Source: Corallincola platygyrae
GTDB lineage: Bacteria > Pseudomonadota > Gammaproteobacteria > Enterobacterales > Neiellaceae
DNA: 64,000 nucleotides
NCBI RefSeq assembly: GCF_039544265.1
Contig: NZ_BAABLI010000015.1
Location: 1 to 64,000, forward strand
Direction of reading: 5' to 3'
Of the stretch, positions 53,445-63,045 are shown piece by piece (position 1 is the first letter of the stretch; each line of letters opens with the position of its first letter). A program made the translations under genes and the position numbers. The notes below the pieces were generated by a model. The model had not been told where the DNA came from. It was given only the letters and a program-made list of their open reading frames with translations, and did not search any database.

Positions 53445-54910
53445 TGTTTAGATCTCTGTCCGGTCAATTTGCGCTTTATGCCACGCTGCTGTTTTTGACG
53501 GTAGGTGTGGCGGTCGGTTGCTGGAGCTTTTCCAGCTATCAAACCTACGGTGAAGAGGTAGAACAGCGCCTTCACCGAGGCCTGGCTGCGCATATTGTTT
53601 ATGACAACAAACAGCTAAAGCAGGGCACCATTGACGCCAGTAAGCTGAAAGATGCATTCCATACCATGATGTTGCTGGGACCCGATTGGGAGATTTATGC
53701 GCTTGACACCCAAGGCAGTTTATTAGCCTACTCGGCGCCACCTGGAAAGGTGCTTCGCCAGCGGATCAGCCTGGTGCCGATCCGCGCTTTTTTTGAGGGT
53801 GCCGATTTCCCTCTGTATGGCGATGATCCACGTAGTCATGACGGTCAACGGATCTTCTCTGTGGCACCCATCGAAGACAGTAACGGCCAGTTAACCGGGT
53901 ACCTTTATGTCATCATTGGTGGTGAGCAATGGCGCAATCTGACTGAGATGCTGTCAACCAGTCGCGTGCTGCAGGACAGCTGGCGTCTATTGGGTGCAGG
54001 CTTGCTGTTTGGTCTGGTGCTACTGGTATTGCTGTTTGTGCTTTTGACCCGGCCATTGAAGCGGATCGTAAAGCGCTTCGAAGCTTTCACCAGTCATGGC
54101 TTCACCCGCCAGCATGAAGAAGCGGTTAAGCATAGCGGTTGGACCCCTGCAGAAGTGAAGGCATTAGATGGCGGTTTTGAAAAGATGGCCGATCATATCG
54201 AGCATCAGCTCGAGCAGATTAAGTCCACCGAGCAATTGCGGCGGGAACTTATCTCGCACGTGTCCCATGACTTTCGCACACCGCTGGCGTCATTGCAGGG
54301 TTATCTGGAAACCTGGTTATTGCAGCATCCCGATGAACGTCAACCTCAGCTGGTACAGGTGGCGCTTAAAAATGCACGACAACTAAATTTGTTGGTCGAG
54401 CAGCTGTTTGAGTTGGCACGTTTGGAGGGAGGGGATATCCGTTTTAATCCAGAGCCTGTGGTTGTGGCGGAGCTGGCCTACGATGTTGTGCAACGACTGC
54501 AATTGATGGCGGAAGACAGAGGGGTCCGACTTACCGTCGATACCGATATTCACCAACTTCAGGCGATGGCAGATATCGGCAAGCTGGAACGGATACTGGT
54601 TAACCTGATCGACAATGCGCTGCGCCACACACCTAAGGGTGGTGAGGTCACCCTGAAAGTTAAAGCTGCTAATGATGCTATATATTTGGCGGTATCAGAC
54701 AATGGCTGTGGTATTGATGAGGCGGAAGTACCGCATATCTTCGACCCCCATTATCGTGCCAGTAACAGCATTAATGGTGAGGGAGCAAACACCGGCCTCG
54801 GGTTAGCCATTGTGGCGCAATTGGTGGCACTGCATGGCAGTCAGATTGCGGTGGAAAGTCGCCCTGAGCAGGGCTCGACCTTTGGTTTTAACTTACCAAA
54901 GGCCAGTTAG
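53444..54910 (+). CDS. Sensor histidine kinase
   Basis: The 488-residue protein has a helix (about 8-28), a periplasmic domain of about 150 residues, and a second helix (about 178-202). A HAMP-like linker is followed by HisKA with His275 in SHVSHDFRTPL, and HATPase with NLIDNALRHTPKGG and GLGLAIV. It phosphorylates the overlapping OmpR-type regulator. The sensed signal is unknown. Confidence 0.93.
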   Translation: MFRSLSGQFALYATLLFLTVGVAVGCWSFSSYQTYGEEVEQRLHRGLAAHIVYDNKQLKQGTIDASKLKDAFHTMMLLGPDWEIYALDTQGSLLAYSAPPGKVLRQRISLVPIRAFFEGADFPLYGDDPRSHDGQRIFSVAPIEDSNGQLTGYLYVIIGGEQWRNLTEMLSTSRVLQDSWRLLGAGLLFGLVLLVLLFVLLTRPLKRIVKRFEAFTSHGFTRQHEEAVKHSGWTPAEVKALDGGFEKMADHIEHQLEQIKSTEQLRRELISHVSHDFRTPLASLQGYLETWLLQHPDERQPQLVQVALKNARQLNLLVEQLFELARLEGGDIRFNPEPVVVAELAYDVVQRLQLMAEDRGVRLTVDTDIHQLQAMADIGKLERILVNLIDNALRHTPKGGEVTLKVKAANDAIYLAVSDNGCGIDEAEVPHIFDPHYRASNSINGEGANTGLGLAIVAQLVALHGSQIAVESRPEQGSTFGFNLPKAS

Positions 54911-54918
54911 TCAGACTT

Positions 54919-55836
54919 TCAATTAGACGCTGGTCCAAACGATTCTTTAAGTTGGGCCAGCAATTTCGTTGCCTCTTCCCGCTCTTGTTTTTGTCGCCGT
55001 TTTATCTGTTTCTTCACCTCTAACAGGGCATTCAATGTTGCGGCCTGGTGCGGCACTTTCTTCTGCATCAGGCGACTCTGTTTACGTCTAACGCCTTGCA
55101 ACTGAACAGCGCAATCATTCACATTCCCGAGATGCCTTTGAAGTTTCTTCATCGGTTTCAGCAGCGGCTGCCATTCACTTTTTTCGCTGATGTCGGGGAA
55201 CAGTTCGATCAGGTATCGGAGTTTCTTGCCCTGGATCCGCAAGGCGTGGAGTTCATCATCTGAAACCTGATCATGTAGAGCCTGCGCGGCAGCAGTGATC
55301 ACGCGGTAGCGTTTTTTCATCTGCTTATGCAGCCATTGCTGCAGTTGCTCTGGTTTTGATTCTGGGCTGGCGTTTTTTTCCGCCTGCGCAAACCAACGGC
55401 GGATAGATTGGAAACTTCGCTGGCATCGTTTGCTGGTGAGCCAAGCCACTACCTGTGCGCGCTCGCGCTGATGGCGCTTCAGCTCTTTCTGGGAAAGCTG
55501 GTTTAACAGCTTCTGCTGCTTTTTGGTCAGTGGTGCCAGATAAGCCTGCCACTGTTCATGGTATACATCCATGTCGCGCAGGGTATTGGTTTTACGAGCC
55601 AGCAAACCTAGGTGTTGATTCAGTAATTTGGCGCTGTCGTCGGGGAATAGCTTTTTTAGCTGGCTAATCAGACTACGCAGTTTACGCAGTGCGACGCGAT
55701 AATCGTGCAGGGCATCAACTTGGGTGGATGTGCGCATTATTTTGGGCGGCTGCAACTCAGCAATAGCCAGCAGCTTTAATGCGACCTGGGCAATAGGTAA
55801 GGGAAGTCCTTCTTCTGTAATGGCTTTCTGATTCAT
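54919..55836 (-). CDS. CHAD-domain protein
   Basis: The 305-residue, strongly basic helical protein has HDYRVALRKLRSLISQLKK (about 44-62) and ELHALRIQGKKLRYLIELF (about 195-213), the paired His/Arg/Lys helices of CHAD domains, which bind inorganic polyphosphate. The usual CYTH triphosphatase partner is absent. It is convergent with the sensor kinase, with only eight bases between stops. GAGG lies six bases before the ATG. Confidence 0.87.
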   Translation of the reverse strand: MNQKAITEEGLPLPIAQVALKLLAIAELQPPKIMRTSTQVDALHDYRVALRKLRSLISQLKKLFPDDSAKLLNQHLGLLARKTNTLRDMDVYHEQWQAYLAPLTKKQQKLLNQLSQKELKRHQRERAQVVAWLTSKRCQRSFQSIRRWFAQAEKNASPESKPEQLQQWLHKQMKKRYRVITAAAQALHDQVSDDELHALRIQGKKLRYLIELFPDISEKSEWQPLLKPMKKLQRHLGNVNDCAVQLQGVRRKQSRLMQKKVPHQAATLNALLEVKKQIKRRQKQEREEATKLLAQLKESFGPASN

Positions 55837-55958
55837 GCCTGGCCTCGGTCAGTTTATCAGCGAAAAAGCCAAGCACTGACGTTAAAGCAAGTTGATGACA
55901 GTGAACCTAGTATGGACCCAAATGGGCGGGGCATAGCGCTAACTTGCCCCGGGATTAT

Positions 55959-56435
55959 TCAGCGGCATGCGGAAGGCAGCATCTCTGATGGCAAGTCTGT
56001 TCGGTTCTCGCCAATGGCTGTCATGCCTTCAACTGCTTCACTGTATCCGCACAGCCAGGCTATCGGGCTGCTGGGGCTGCCTTTCACTACCGCAGGCCGG
56101 AAAGAGAGTGTTTTGCCTTGTAGTGCCTGCGATGCCTTATTCCCCAAAGTCACATGAATCGCACCATTAATAACCCTGGTTCCAGTGATTCGATTGCCTA
56201 TCAGTAAATTGGCGTCGGGTACGCCGGCTTCTCGGTTGTCTTTTGGTAGATACAGGTTGTCAGCATAGAACTTGGTGATACGGCTTTTCACATGATCCGC
56301 CATAGAGATGGCTTCGGTCATCTCGCTTCGTTGCACATATATTTGGTAGGCAGGTAGAGAGACCGTGGCCAGAATGCCGATGATGCTGACCACAATCATC
56401 AACTCAATCAGGGTAAATCCTTTTACGGCCTTCAT
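55959..56435 (-). CDS. Type IV pilin (PilA-like)
   Basis: The 158-residue protein has a short leader MKAVKG followed by FTLIELMIVVSIIGILATVSLPAY, the prepilin-peptidase site and N-terminal assembly helix of type IV pilins, with Glu5 after cleavage. The C-terminal domain has two Cys (WLCGY and PSACR) bounding a disulfide loop. The start has GGAG and overlaps the preceding PilC-like gene by four bases. No pilB, pilD or pilT is nearby, so assembly must rely on genes elsewhere. Confidence 0.88.
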   Translation of the reverse strand: MKAVKGFTLIELMIVVSIIGILATVSLPAYQIYVQRSEMTEAISMADHVKSRITKFYADNLYLPKDNREAGVPDANLLIGNRITGTRVINGAIHVTLGNKASQALQGKTLSFRPAVVKGSPSSPIAWLCGYSEAVEGMTAIGENRTDLPSEMLPSACR

Positions 56436-57265
56436 ACGACATCTCCTAATACAAAAATGGGTGAATACGCGCTGACCAGGAACATCACAATAGTGGCTAT
56501 GATGGCGATGGCGGTGATCGCCAGCAGCCCTTGTGAATAGTGGTTGAGTTCTATTGTCAGTTGTTTTCCTGAATGGGCGATAAGTGTGGTTAGCTCTGTC
56601 TTCGGGTTAAGACCTGCGGACGCCAACAACTCAATTTGTTTCGCGGGTACCTGTTTCTCGTTTGCTTGATGTATTGGTGTTTCAATTAGTTGTTTTAGCT
56701 GTTGATAACGCCTTTTTGATCTGCTCGGTATTAGCAGTAGCCATGAACTTTGGTTTTCGGTGATGGGCAGGGTGAAACGAAACATCTGCCGTATCTGGAG
56801 CGAAGCCGTCAGGTTAAAGACGATCAGCAGGAAAATGGCAATAGAGATAAGATCGTTGTAATCAATAAACCACCCCATCTGCCCTGGCATTCCAACGTCC
56901 ATTTGCTCGAACATAATGGCAAATTGAGGGTAAACAAATGTCGAAAACAGGGAGGCCATGACGCCGTAGCAAATGAGCAACAACGACATATATACATGCA
57001 AACGCAGCAGTGTTGGCGGCGCAGATAACTTAGGTTCGAGATCCATTTCACCGTAGGCCGTTGCCGATTGAAGCGCTGCCTGTCTTGGCTGACTTGATAT
57101 CTCTGAAAGGATTTGAGCTGGCAATGATTTTGGGCTGCCCAGTGGGGGCAACTCCAGTGCATTTGCCAACGCTTTTGCTTTTACAACGGCATCCCCAGTT
57201 GTTTCACCCTGGTTTAGTTGCTGCGTAATACTGCGGCAAATAAAGTGAAATGTACTCCAACTCAC
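56432..57265 (-). CDS. Divergent, short PilC/GspF-like platform protein
   Basis: The 277-residue protein has a helical N-terminal region and three membrane segments (about 90-115, 132-150, 248-270). It ends SAYSPIFVLGDVV, which matches the closing motif of PilC/GspF inner-membrane platforms. A full PilC has about 400 residues and two T2SSF domains; this has room for little more than one. It overlaps the pilin gene, indicating a pilus-related role. The start is the GTG with AAGG eight bases upstream; a GTG six bases earlier is an alternative. Confidence 0.6.
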   Translation of the reverse strand: MSWSTFHFICRSITQQLNQGETTGDAVVKAKALANALELPPLGSPKSLPAQILSEISSQPRQAALQSATAYGEMDLEPKLSAPPTLLRLHVYMSLLLICYGVMASLFSTFVYPQFAIMFEQMDVGMPGQMGWFIDYNDLISIAIFLLIVFNLTASLQIRQMFRFTLPITENQSSWLLLIPSRSKRRYQQLKQLIETPIHQANEKQVPAKQIELLASAGLNPKTELTTLIAHSGKQLTIELNHYSQGLLAITAIAIIATIVMFLVSAYSPIFVLGDVV

Positions 57266-57388
57266 AGTCACAACCTTGTGATTTATCTGTAGATTTTTCC
57301 ACTCTATTAATTAGTTCGCCAACAATCCAATTTTTTATTCAGGAATGAGGTTGGGGTTAACCGACTGCAAATGAATGTAATGAAAGGC

Positions 57389-57480
57389 GAGGCATCCGCA
57401 CCTGTATTCTCCGTGATGATATGACCCACGAAGATGGAACCACCGTTTTGAGGGGAACGGTGATTTGGACCGGATGCCTC
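57389..57480. repeat. Nested inverted-repeat structure downstream of the RND operon
   Basis: An outer stem GAGGCATCCG (57389-57398)/CGGATGCCTC (57471-57480) encloses an inner hairpin CACCGTT (57441-57447)/AACGGTG (57456-57462). On the plus strand it is followed by TAATCTTTTTT. It may be a terminator for minus-strand RND transcription, or a small plus-strand RNA. Confidence 0.55.
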
Positions 57481-57489
57481 TAATCTTTT

Positions 57490-60400
57490 TTAACTGACTT
57501 CTACAGCCTTCTGCAGTTCGTTCTCAGTTGAAGGTTTCTGTTTACCTTTACGCAGCAGGTAGTAGAACACCGGGGTCAGCAGCAGACCAAAGATGGTCAC
57601 ACCAATCATGCCGGAGAATACCGCCACACCCATTGCCTGACGCATCTCTGCACCCGCGCCGCTTGAGAACACCATGGGAACCACACCCATGATGAAAGCG
57701 AACGAGGTCATCAGAATAGGGCGTAGACGCAGGCGACACGCTTCCTTAATCGCTTCAACCACACCCATGCCGCGTTCCTCCAGCTCTTTGGCGAACTCGA
57801 CTATCAGGATGGCATTCTTGGTGGCGAGCCCCACCAGAACAATAAAGCCGATCTGGGTAAAGATGTTGTTGTCACCACCGTAGATGATCACACCCGTCAT
57901 GGCAGACAAGAGTGTCATTGGCACAATCAGGATGATTGCCAGAGGCAAGCTCAGGCTTTCGTACTGAGCAGCCAATACCAGGAATACCAGCAGGACGACC
58001 AGCGGGAATACCAGTAGGGCGGCATTACCGGCCAGGATCTGCTGATAGGTTAGATCGGTCCACTCGTAGGTCATACCAATTGGGAGTGTTTCATCCAGAA
58101 TCTTCTCAATCGCTGCCTGCGCCTGACCTGAACTGTATCCCGGCGCCGGTGCACCGTTGATCTCTGCCGTGGTATAGCCGTTGTAGTGCATGACGCGGTC
58201 TGGACCAGCACTGTGAGAGACCTGTAGGAAAGAGCCCAGTGGGATCATCTCGCCGTTCTGGTTGCGCACTTTCAGCTGGTTGATCTGGTCAGGTTCCTGA
58301 CGGAAGCTTTCATCTGCCTGCACATTCACCTGATAGGTGCGACCAAACTGGTTGTAATCATTCACATATAGTGAACCCAGATAGGCCTGCATGGTGGTAA
58401 ACACTTCGTCGATAGCGACGCCCTGGCTTTTCGCCTTGGTACGGTCCAAGTCGACATCCAACTGCGGCACATTGACCTGGAAACTGGTGAAGATACCGGT
58501 CAGTGCCGGATCTGCCCATGCTTTACCAATCACCTCCTGGCTTACCTGATAAAGAGTTTCATAGCCGAGGTTAGCGCGGTCTTCGATCTGCAGACGGAAG
58601 CCGCCGATAGTGCCCAAACCCTGTACCGGTGGTGGCGGAAAGATGGCGATAAACGCATCCTGAATCGCTCCAAATTCCTGGTTCAGCTGGGCGGCGATGG
58701 CGTGTGCAGACAGCTCGGGCGTGGTGCGCTCTTCAAAAGGCTTGAGTGCCGCGAACACAATGCCGCTGCTTGAGCTGTTGGTGAAGCCGTTAATGTTCAG
58801 ACCCGGGAAGGCGACTGCGTTTTCCACACCGGGATGCTGCAGTGCGATCTCTGACATCTTACGGATCACCTCTTCGGTACGGTCCAGTGATGCCGCATCA
58901 GGAAGCTGCGCAAACGACACCAGGTACATTTTGTCCTGACCCGGCACATAACCGGTGGGGGTGCTGGTGAACTGCTGATAGGTCAGACCCATCAGGCCAC
59001 CATAAAGCAGGACTACGATGCCGCTCAGGCGAAGCAGTTTGCCTACGCCCTGGGTATAACCACGGGCACCTTTATCAAACAGTTTGTTGAATGGTGCGAA
59101 CAACCAGCGGCCAAATAGGAAGTCGATCAGCTTGGTCAGCCAGTCTTTGGCTGAGCCCTCTTTTCTCAACAACAGCGCAGACAGTGCCGGGCTCAGGGTG
59201 AGTGAGTTGATCGCTGAGATAAAGGTCGAGATGGTGATCGTCAGAGCGAACTGTTTATAGAACTGACCGGTCAGGCCAGACATAAATGCCGTGGGGATAA
59301 ACACCGCTGCCAATACCAGCGTCGTCGCGATAATGGGGCCGGTGACCTCTTTCATCGCCTGCTGTGTTGCTTCGATTGGGCTTAGACCTTCACTCAGGTT
59401 TCGCTCGACGTTTTCCACCACCACGATGGCGTCATCCACCACGATACCGATCGCCAGTACCAGACCGAACAGAGACAGGGCGTTAAAAGAGAAACCCATC
59501 AGATGCATGATGGCAAAGGTACCCACCAGTGACACGGGGACCGCGGCTAATGGGATCAAGGATGCACGCCAGGTTTGCAGGAACAGAACAACTACCAGAA
59601 CGACCAGCAGTATGGCTTCAAACAGGGTGTGAACTACCGCTTCAATTGAACCACGAACAAACACGGTTGGGTCATAAACGATGGCGTAGTCCATTCCATC
59701 AGGGAAGGTTTTCTTCAGCTCGGCCATGGTGGCGCGAACATCATCTGAGATCTGGATAGCGTTAGAGCCGGGTGCCTGGAAGATGGGTAGGGCGACGGCA
59801 GGTTTGTTATCCAGCAGTGAGCGCAGGGCATAGAAATCTGAGCCCAGTTCGATACGGGCAACATCACGCAGACGTGAGATCTCGCCATTCGCGCCGACCT
59901 TGATAATAATGTCGCCAAACTCTTCTTCGTCAGCCAAGCGACCCTTTACGTTGATTAACCACTGAAATTCGCTGCTACCAGTAGGTTGCGCACCCAGTGA
60001 GCCCGCAGCGGCTTGCTGGTTCTGTTCGCGAATAGCGTTGATGACATCGCTGGGGTTAAGCTCCAGTGCGGCCACTTTCTCCGGATCCAGCCAGACACGC
60101 ATGCTGAATTCACCCGCACCAAACAGCTGCACATCACCGACACCCTGAATACGGGCCAACTCATCTTTCACATTGAGATGGGCGTAGTTAGACAGGTACA
60201 GCATGTCATATCTGTCGTCAGGAGAGGTGAGGTGTACCACCATGGTCAGGTCAGGAGATGACTTCTGGGTGACAACGCCCAGACGCTGCACTTCTTGTGG
60301 CAGGCGGGGCAGGGCACGGTCAACACGGTTCTGTACCAATACCTGTGCGTCATCGGGATCAGTACCGATAGCGAAGGTCAGGGTCAGGGTCATACGACCG

Positions 60401-60660
60401 TCCGCAGTGGCCTGAGAAGACATATACAGCATGTCTTCTACGCCGTTAATTTCCTGCTCCAGTGGTGAAGCTACGGTATCGGCGATCACCTTGGGGTTAG
60501 CACCAGGGTAGTTGGCGGTCACAACCACAGTCGGTGGCACAACGTTCGGGTATTCAGTGATTGGTAGCTGCCACACCGCCAGTGCACCGGCGATGAAAAT
60601 CATCAGCGACAGTACACCTGCAAAGATAGGGCGGTGGATAAAGAACTGTGAAAATTTCAT
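57490..60660 (-). CDS. RND multidrug efflux transporter, MexF-like
   Basis: The 1056-residue inner-membrane proton antiporter has 12 helices and two large periplasmic loops. It starts MKFSQFFIHRPIFAGVLSL, with DPTVFVRGSIEAVVHTL, FLQTWRASLIPL and the proton-relay VVDDAIVVVENVERN. These phrases match MexF/BpeF rather than AcrB. It expels drugs with its adaptor, whose gene ends one base upstream. The ATG at 60660 has GGAGG. No outer-membrane factor gene is present here. Confidence 0.94.
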   Translation of the reverse strand: MKFSQFFIHRPIFAGVLSLMIFIAGALAVWQLPITEYPNVVPPTVVVTANYPGANPKVIADTVASPLEQEINGVEDMLYMSSQATADGRMTLTLTFAIGTDPDDAQVLVQNRVDRALPRLPQEVQRLGVVTQKSSPDLTMVVHLTSPDDRYDMLYLSNYAHLNVKDELARIQGVGDVQLFGAGEFSMRVWLDPEKVAALELNPSDVINAIREQNQQAAAGSLGAQPTGSSEFQWLINVKGRLADEEEFGDIIIKVGANGEISRLRDVARIELGSDFYALRSLLDNKPAVALPIFQAPGSNAIQISDDVRATMAELKKTFPDGMDYAIVYDPTVFVRGSIEAVVHTLFEAILLVVLVVVLFLQTWRASLIPLAAVPVSLVGTFAIMHLMGFSFNALSLFGLVLAIGIVVDDAIVVVENVERNLSEGLSPIEATQQAMKEVTGPIIATTLVLAAVFIPTAFMSGLTGQFYKQFALTITISTFISAINSLTLSPALSALLLRKEGSAKDWLTKLIDFLFGRWLFAPFNKLFDKGARGYTQGVGKLLRLSGIVVLLYGGLMGLTYQQFTSTPTGYVPGQDKMYLVSFAQLPDAASLDRTEEVIRKMSEIALQHPGVENAVAFPGLNINGFTNSSSSGIVFAALKPFEERTTPELSAHAIAAQLNQEFGAIQDAFIAIFPPPPVQGLGTIGGFRLQIEDRANLGYETLYQVSQEVIGKAWADPALTGIFTSFQVNVPQLDVDLDRTKAKSQGVAIDEVFTTMQAYLGSLYVNDYNQFGRTYQVNVQADESFRQEPDQINQLKVRNQNGEMIPLGSFLQVSHSAGPDRVMHYNGYTTAEINGAPAPGYSSGQAQAAIEKILDETLPIGMTYEWTDLTYQQILAGNAALLVFPLVVLLVFLVLAAQYESLSLPLAIILIVPMTLLSAMTGVIIYGGDNNIFTQIGFIVLVGLATKNAILIVEFAKELEERGMGVVEAIKEACRLRLRPILMTSFAFIMGVVPMVFSSGAGAEMRQAMGVAVFSGMIGVTIFGLLLTPVFYYLLRKGKQKPSTENELQKAVEVS

Positions 60661-60661
60661 C

Positions 60662-61903
60662 TTAGCCTCCAGTGACCGCATCACGCTCAGTTGCGGCTAA
60701 ACGCAGTTGAGAGGTATGAGATGCAACCATGTTCTGGATAAACTCTAGACGGGCTAACTGTTGTTCGCTGGCCATGGCAACAGTTTCGGCATTTACCGGG
60801 GTACCAGGGCGAACACGTTGCAGACCGTTAACGACAATTTTCTCGCCAGCTGCCAGACCTGATTTGATGATGCGCAGGCCTTCAACCTTTTCACCTAATT
60901 CAACAGGGCGATACTGCACTGCATTGTTCTCATCTAAAACCAGCACATATTTGTTGTTCAGGTCGGTACCGATAGCGCGATCTGAGATAAGAATACCCTC
61001 ATAGCTGGCACTGCCGGTCAGTTTGATACGTGCAAACAGGCCAGGAATAAACTGGTCACTGTCGTTTTCAAACACGGCACGGCCACGAATAGTCCCTGTG
61101 CTTGGATTAACACGGTTGTCGATGAAATCGATATAACCCTGATGTGGGTAGTCACTGTCGTTGGCTAACGCCATCAGCACTGGGTGATGCACGTCGCGAT
61201 CACTGGCACGACGACCTTCGTTCGCGAGTTTCACGTACTTCAGGTAGGTTTGCTCATCAGCGTCAAAATAGGCGTAAACACGGTCGGTAGAAACCAATGA
61301 AGTCAGCTTGGTCTGACCGGCTGCGACATAGTTACCCTTGGTAACATCCGCGCGTGAAACACGGCCGCTGATAGGTGCAGTGACTTCGGTGTAGCTCAGG
61401 TTGAGTTCTGCCAGTTCCAGTGCCGCTGACACAGAGGCAACATTGGCGTATGCCTGATTCAGCGCAGCAAAACGTTGGTCATATACCTCTTCTGACATGG
61501 CATTAGTTGCACGCAACTTTTTAGCACGCTTAAAGCTCAGTTCAGCCAGTTCGCGTTGGCTTCTGGCTTCGGCAAGCTCTGCGTCCAAACGCTTAACCTC
61601 GGCGTCAAATGGACGGCTGTCGATGTAAAACAGTGGTTGGCCAGCTTCAACAATGGCACCCTCTTCAAAGGCAACACGTTCGATATAGCCAGATACGCGA
61701 GGACGCAGGTCGACGCTTTCCGGTGCTTCAAGACGACCGGTAAACTCATCCCACTCGGTGAGTTCCTGGTTAATCACAGTCGCGACAGAAACGGTGGGCG
61801 CCACCATGGGTGGTTGTGCTGAAGTAGGCTCTTGGTCACAGGCCGCCAGTAGCAGTGCACTGGCGCCAATGAGAGCTATTTTGATACGAATAAATGTGTT
61901 CAT
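60662..61903 (-). CDS. RND periplasmic adaptor lipoprotein, MexE-like
   Basis: The 413-residue protein has a lipobox LLLAAC with Asp at +2, which favours inner-membrane retention. It has the barrel-sandwich and alpha-hairpin order typical of adaptors: VRPRVSGYIERVAFEEG-type lipoyl half, a coiled hairpin (about 85-140), and APISGRVSRADVTKGNYV. It links the RND pump to an outer-membrane channel. GGAGGGG precedes the ATG at 61903. It is the first gene of the two-gene operon, divergent from a LysR regulator. Confidence 0.94.
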   Translation of the reverse strand: MNTFIRIKIALIGASALLLAACDQEPTSAQPPMVAPTVSVATVINQELTEWDEFTGRLEAPESVDLRPRVSGYIERVAFEEGAIVEAGQPLFYIDSRPFDAEVKRLDAELAEARSQRELAELSFKRAKKLRATNAMSEEVYDQRFAALNQAYANVASVSAALELAELNLSYTEVTAPISGRVSRADVTKGNYVAAGQTKLTSLVSTDRVYAYFDADEQTYLKYVKLANEGRRASDRDVHHPVLMALANDSDYPHQGYIDFIDNRVNPSTGTIRGRAVFENDSDQFIPGLFARIKLTGSASYEGILISDRAIGTDLNNKYVLVLDENNAVQYRPVELGEKVEGLRIIKSGLAAGEKIVVNGLQRVRPGTPVNAETVAMASEQQLARLEFIQNMVASHTSQLRLAATERDAVTGG

Positions 61904-61979
61904 TGCTTTCCCCTCCAAAGCGAGTGATTTGAAGTATGAGCAAGATCACACTATAAATATAATTATAAAATCGTATACA

Positions 61980-61998
61980 ATTCATTTGGAAAATGAAT
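61980..61998. promoter_or_regulatory. LysR-type operator dyad between regulator and RND operon
   Basis: ATTCATT (61980-61986) and AATGAAT (61992-61998) form a perfect dyad about five bases, with the T-N11-A form of LysR-family sites. It lies in the 160-base divergent promoter region and is the natural site for the adjacent LysR regulator. Confidence 0.6.
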
Positions 61999-62063
61999 GG
62001 ATTAACGATCATTTTGATAATGTACTGTTAATTCATTGGGTTAGTGTTAACGAGGTGTGAGAT

Positions 62064-63020
62064 ATGCGTCACCAGGAACTTAACTTATTAATGATTTTTG
62101 ACGCCATTATGACCGAGGGTTCGATTACGCGAGCCGCGGATCGTCTGGCATTAACCCAACCTGCCGTATCCAATGCGCTCTCGCGCATGCGCGCCGCCTG
62201 GAAAGATGAACTTTTTGTTAAAGATGGCCGCAATATTCAACCTACTGTGTATGCCCAAAACCTCTGGACTCAAATTCGTGAGCCGCTGAAAGAGTTGGAA
62301 GACGCGGTAGACCAGAATGAATTTAATCCCGCTACCGCCAAACGCACATTTCGTCTAGCTGTCGCAGACGCCGTGGTCGATGTGGTTTGGCGGCCATTGC
62401 GCAAAATCATTGAAGAATCCGCACCGGGCATCAATATTCATGCGGTGCCTTACACCATTTCAAATGCTGAATCGTCTCTCCACGACGCTGAGGTGGATAT
62501 GGTCATTGGTGCTCAGGCGACCGCCTCTTCAGTAATTCGTACCGAGTTCCTATTCAATCCTTGTTATGCCTGCGTGATGCGTCTGGATCACCCGCTGACG
62601 AAAGTGCCGCTAACGCTAGAGCGTTTTGCTGCTGCAGACCATCTGCTGGTTTCTCTGTCTGGTGATGTCACCGGTTATACCGACCAGGTACTGGCGCAAC
62701 AGGGCATGAAACGTCGTGTTGCCATGTCGGTAAACCACTTCGCAACAGTGCCTGCGCTACTTAAAGAGACTGATCTGATTGCTGTAGTACCTTCAACCAC
62801 CATAGAGCAGGCAATGTTTAATGGCGAACTGGCAGTGATGGAGCCACCGATTGAACTGGCTCCTGCGCCAGTGGCCAGTGCCTGGCACAAACGGCAAGAA
62901 AACGACAAGGGATTGTGCTGGTTACGCGGCCACGTAAACCGCATTATCAAAGAGCACTTCGACCGTCATATGAGCGAACTGAAAGCGCGTATCTGCCCGC
63001 AGTGCAAAGACACAGTGTAA
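62064..63020 (+). CDS. LysR-family regulator, MexT/LeuO-like
   Basis: The 318-residue protein has an N-terminal helix-turn-helix (GSITRAADRLALTQPAVSNALSRMR, about 18-42) and a periplasmic-binding-like effector domain (about 90-300). Its opening RHQELNLLMIFDAIM resembles the MexT/LeuO/NodD branch. It is divergent from the mexEF-like pump, as mexT is placed in Pseudomonas, and is probably its activator. Confidence 0.9.
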   Translation: MRHQELNLLMIFDAIMTEGSITRAADRLALTQPAVSNALSRMRAAWKDELFVKDGRNIQPTVYAQNLWTQIREPLKELEDAVDQNEFNPATAKRTFRLAVADAVVDVVWRPLRKIIEESAPGINIHAVPYTISNAESSLHDAEVDMVIGAQATASSVIRTEFLFNPCYACVMRLDHPLTKVPLTLERFAAADHLLVSLSGDVTGYTDQVLAQQGMKRRVAMSVNHFATVPALLKETDLIAVVPSTTIEQAMFNGELAVMEPPIELAPAPVASAWHKRQENDKGLCWLRGHVNRIIKEHFDRHMSELKARICPQCKDTV

Positions 63021-63045
63021 CCCTGTGTAGATAGAGGCTAGGGTC

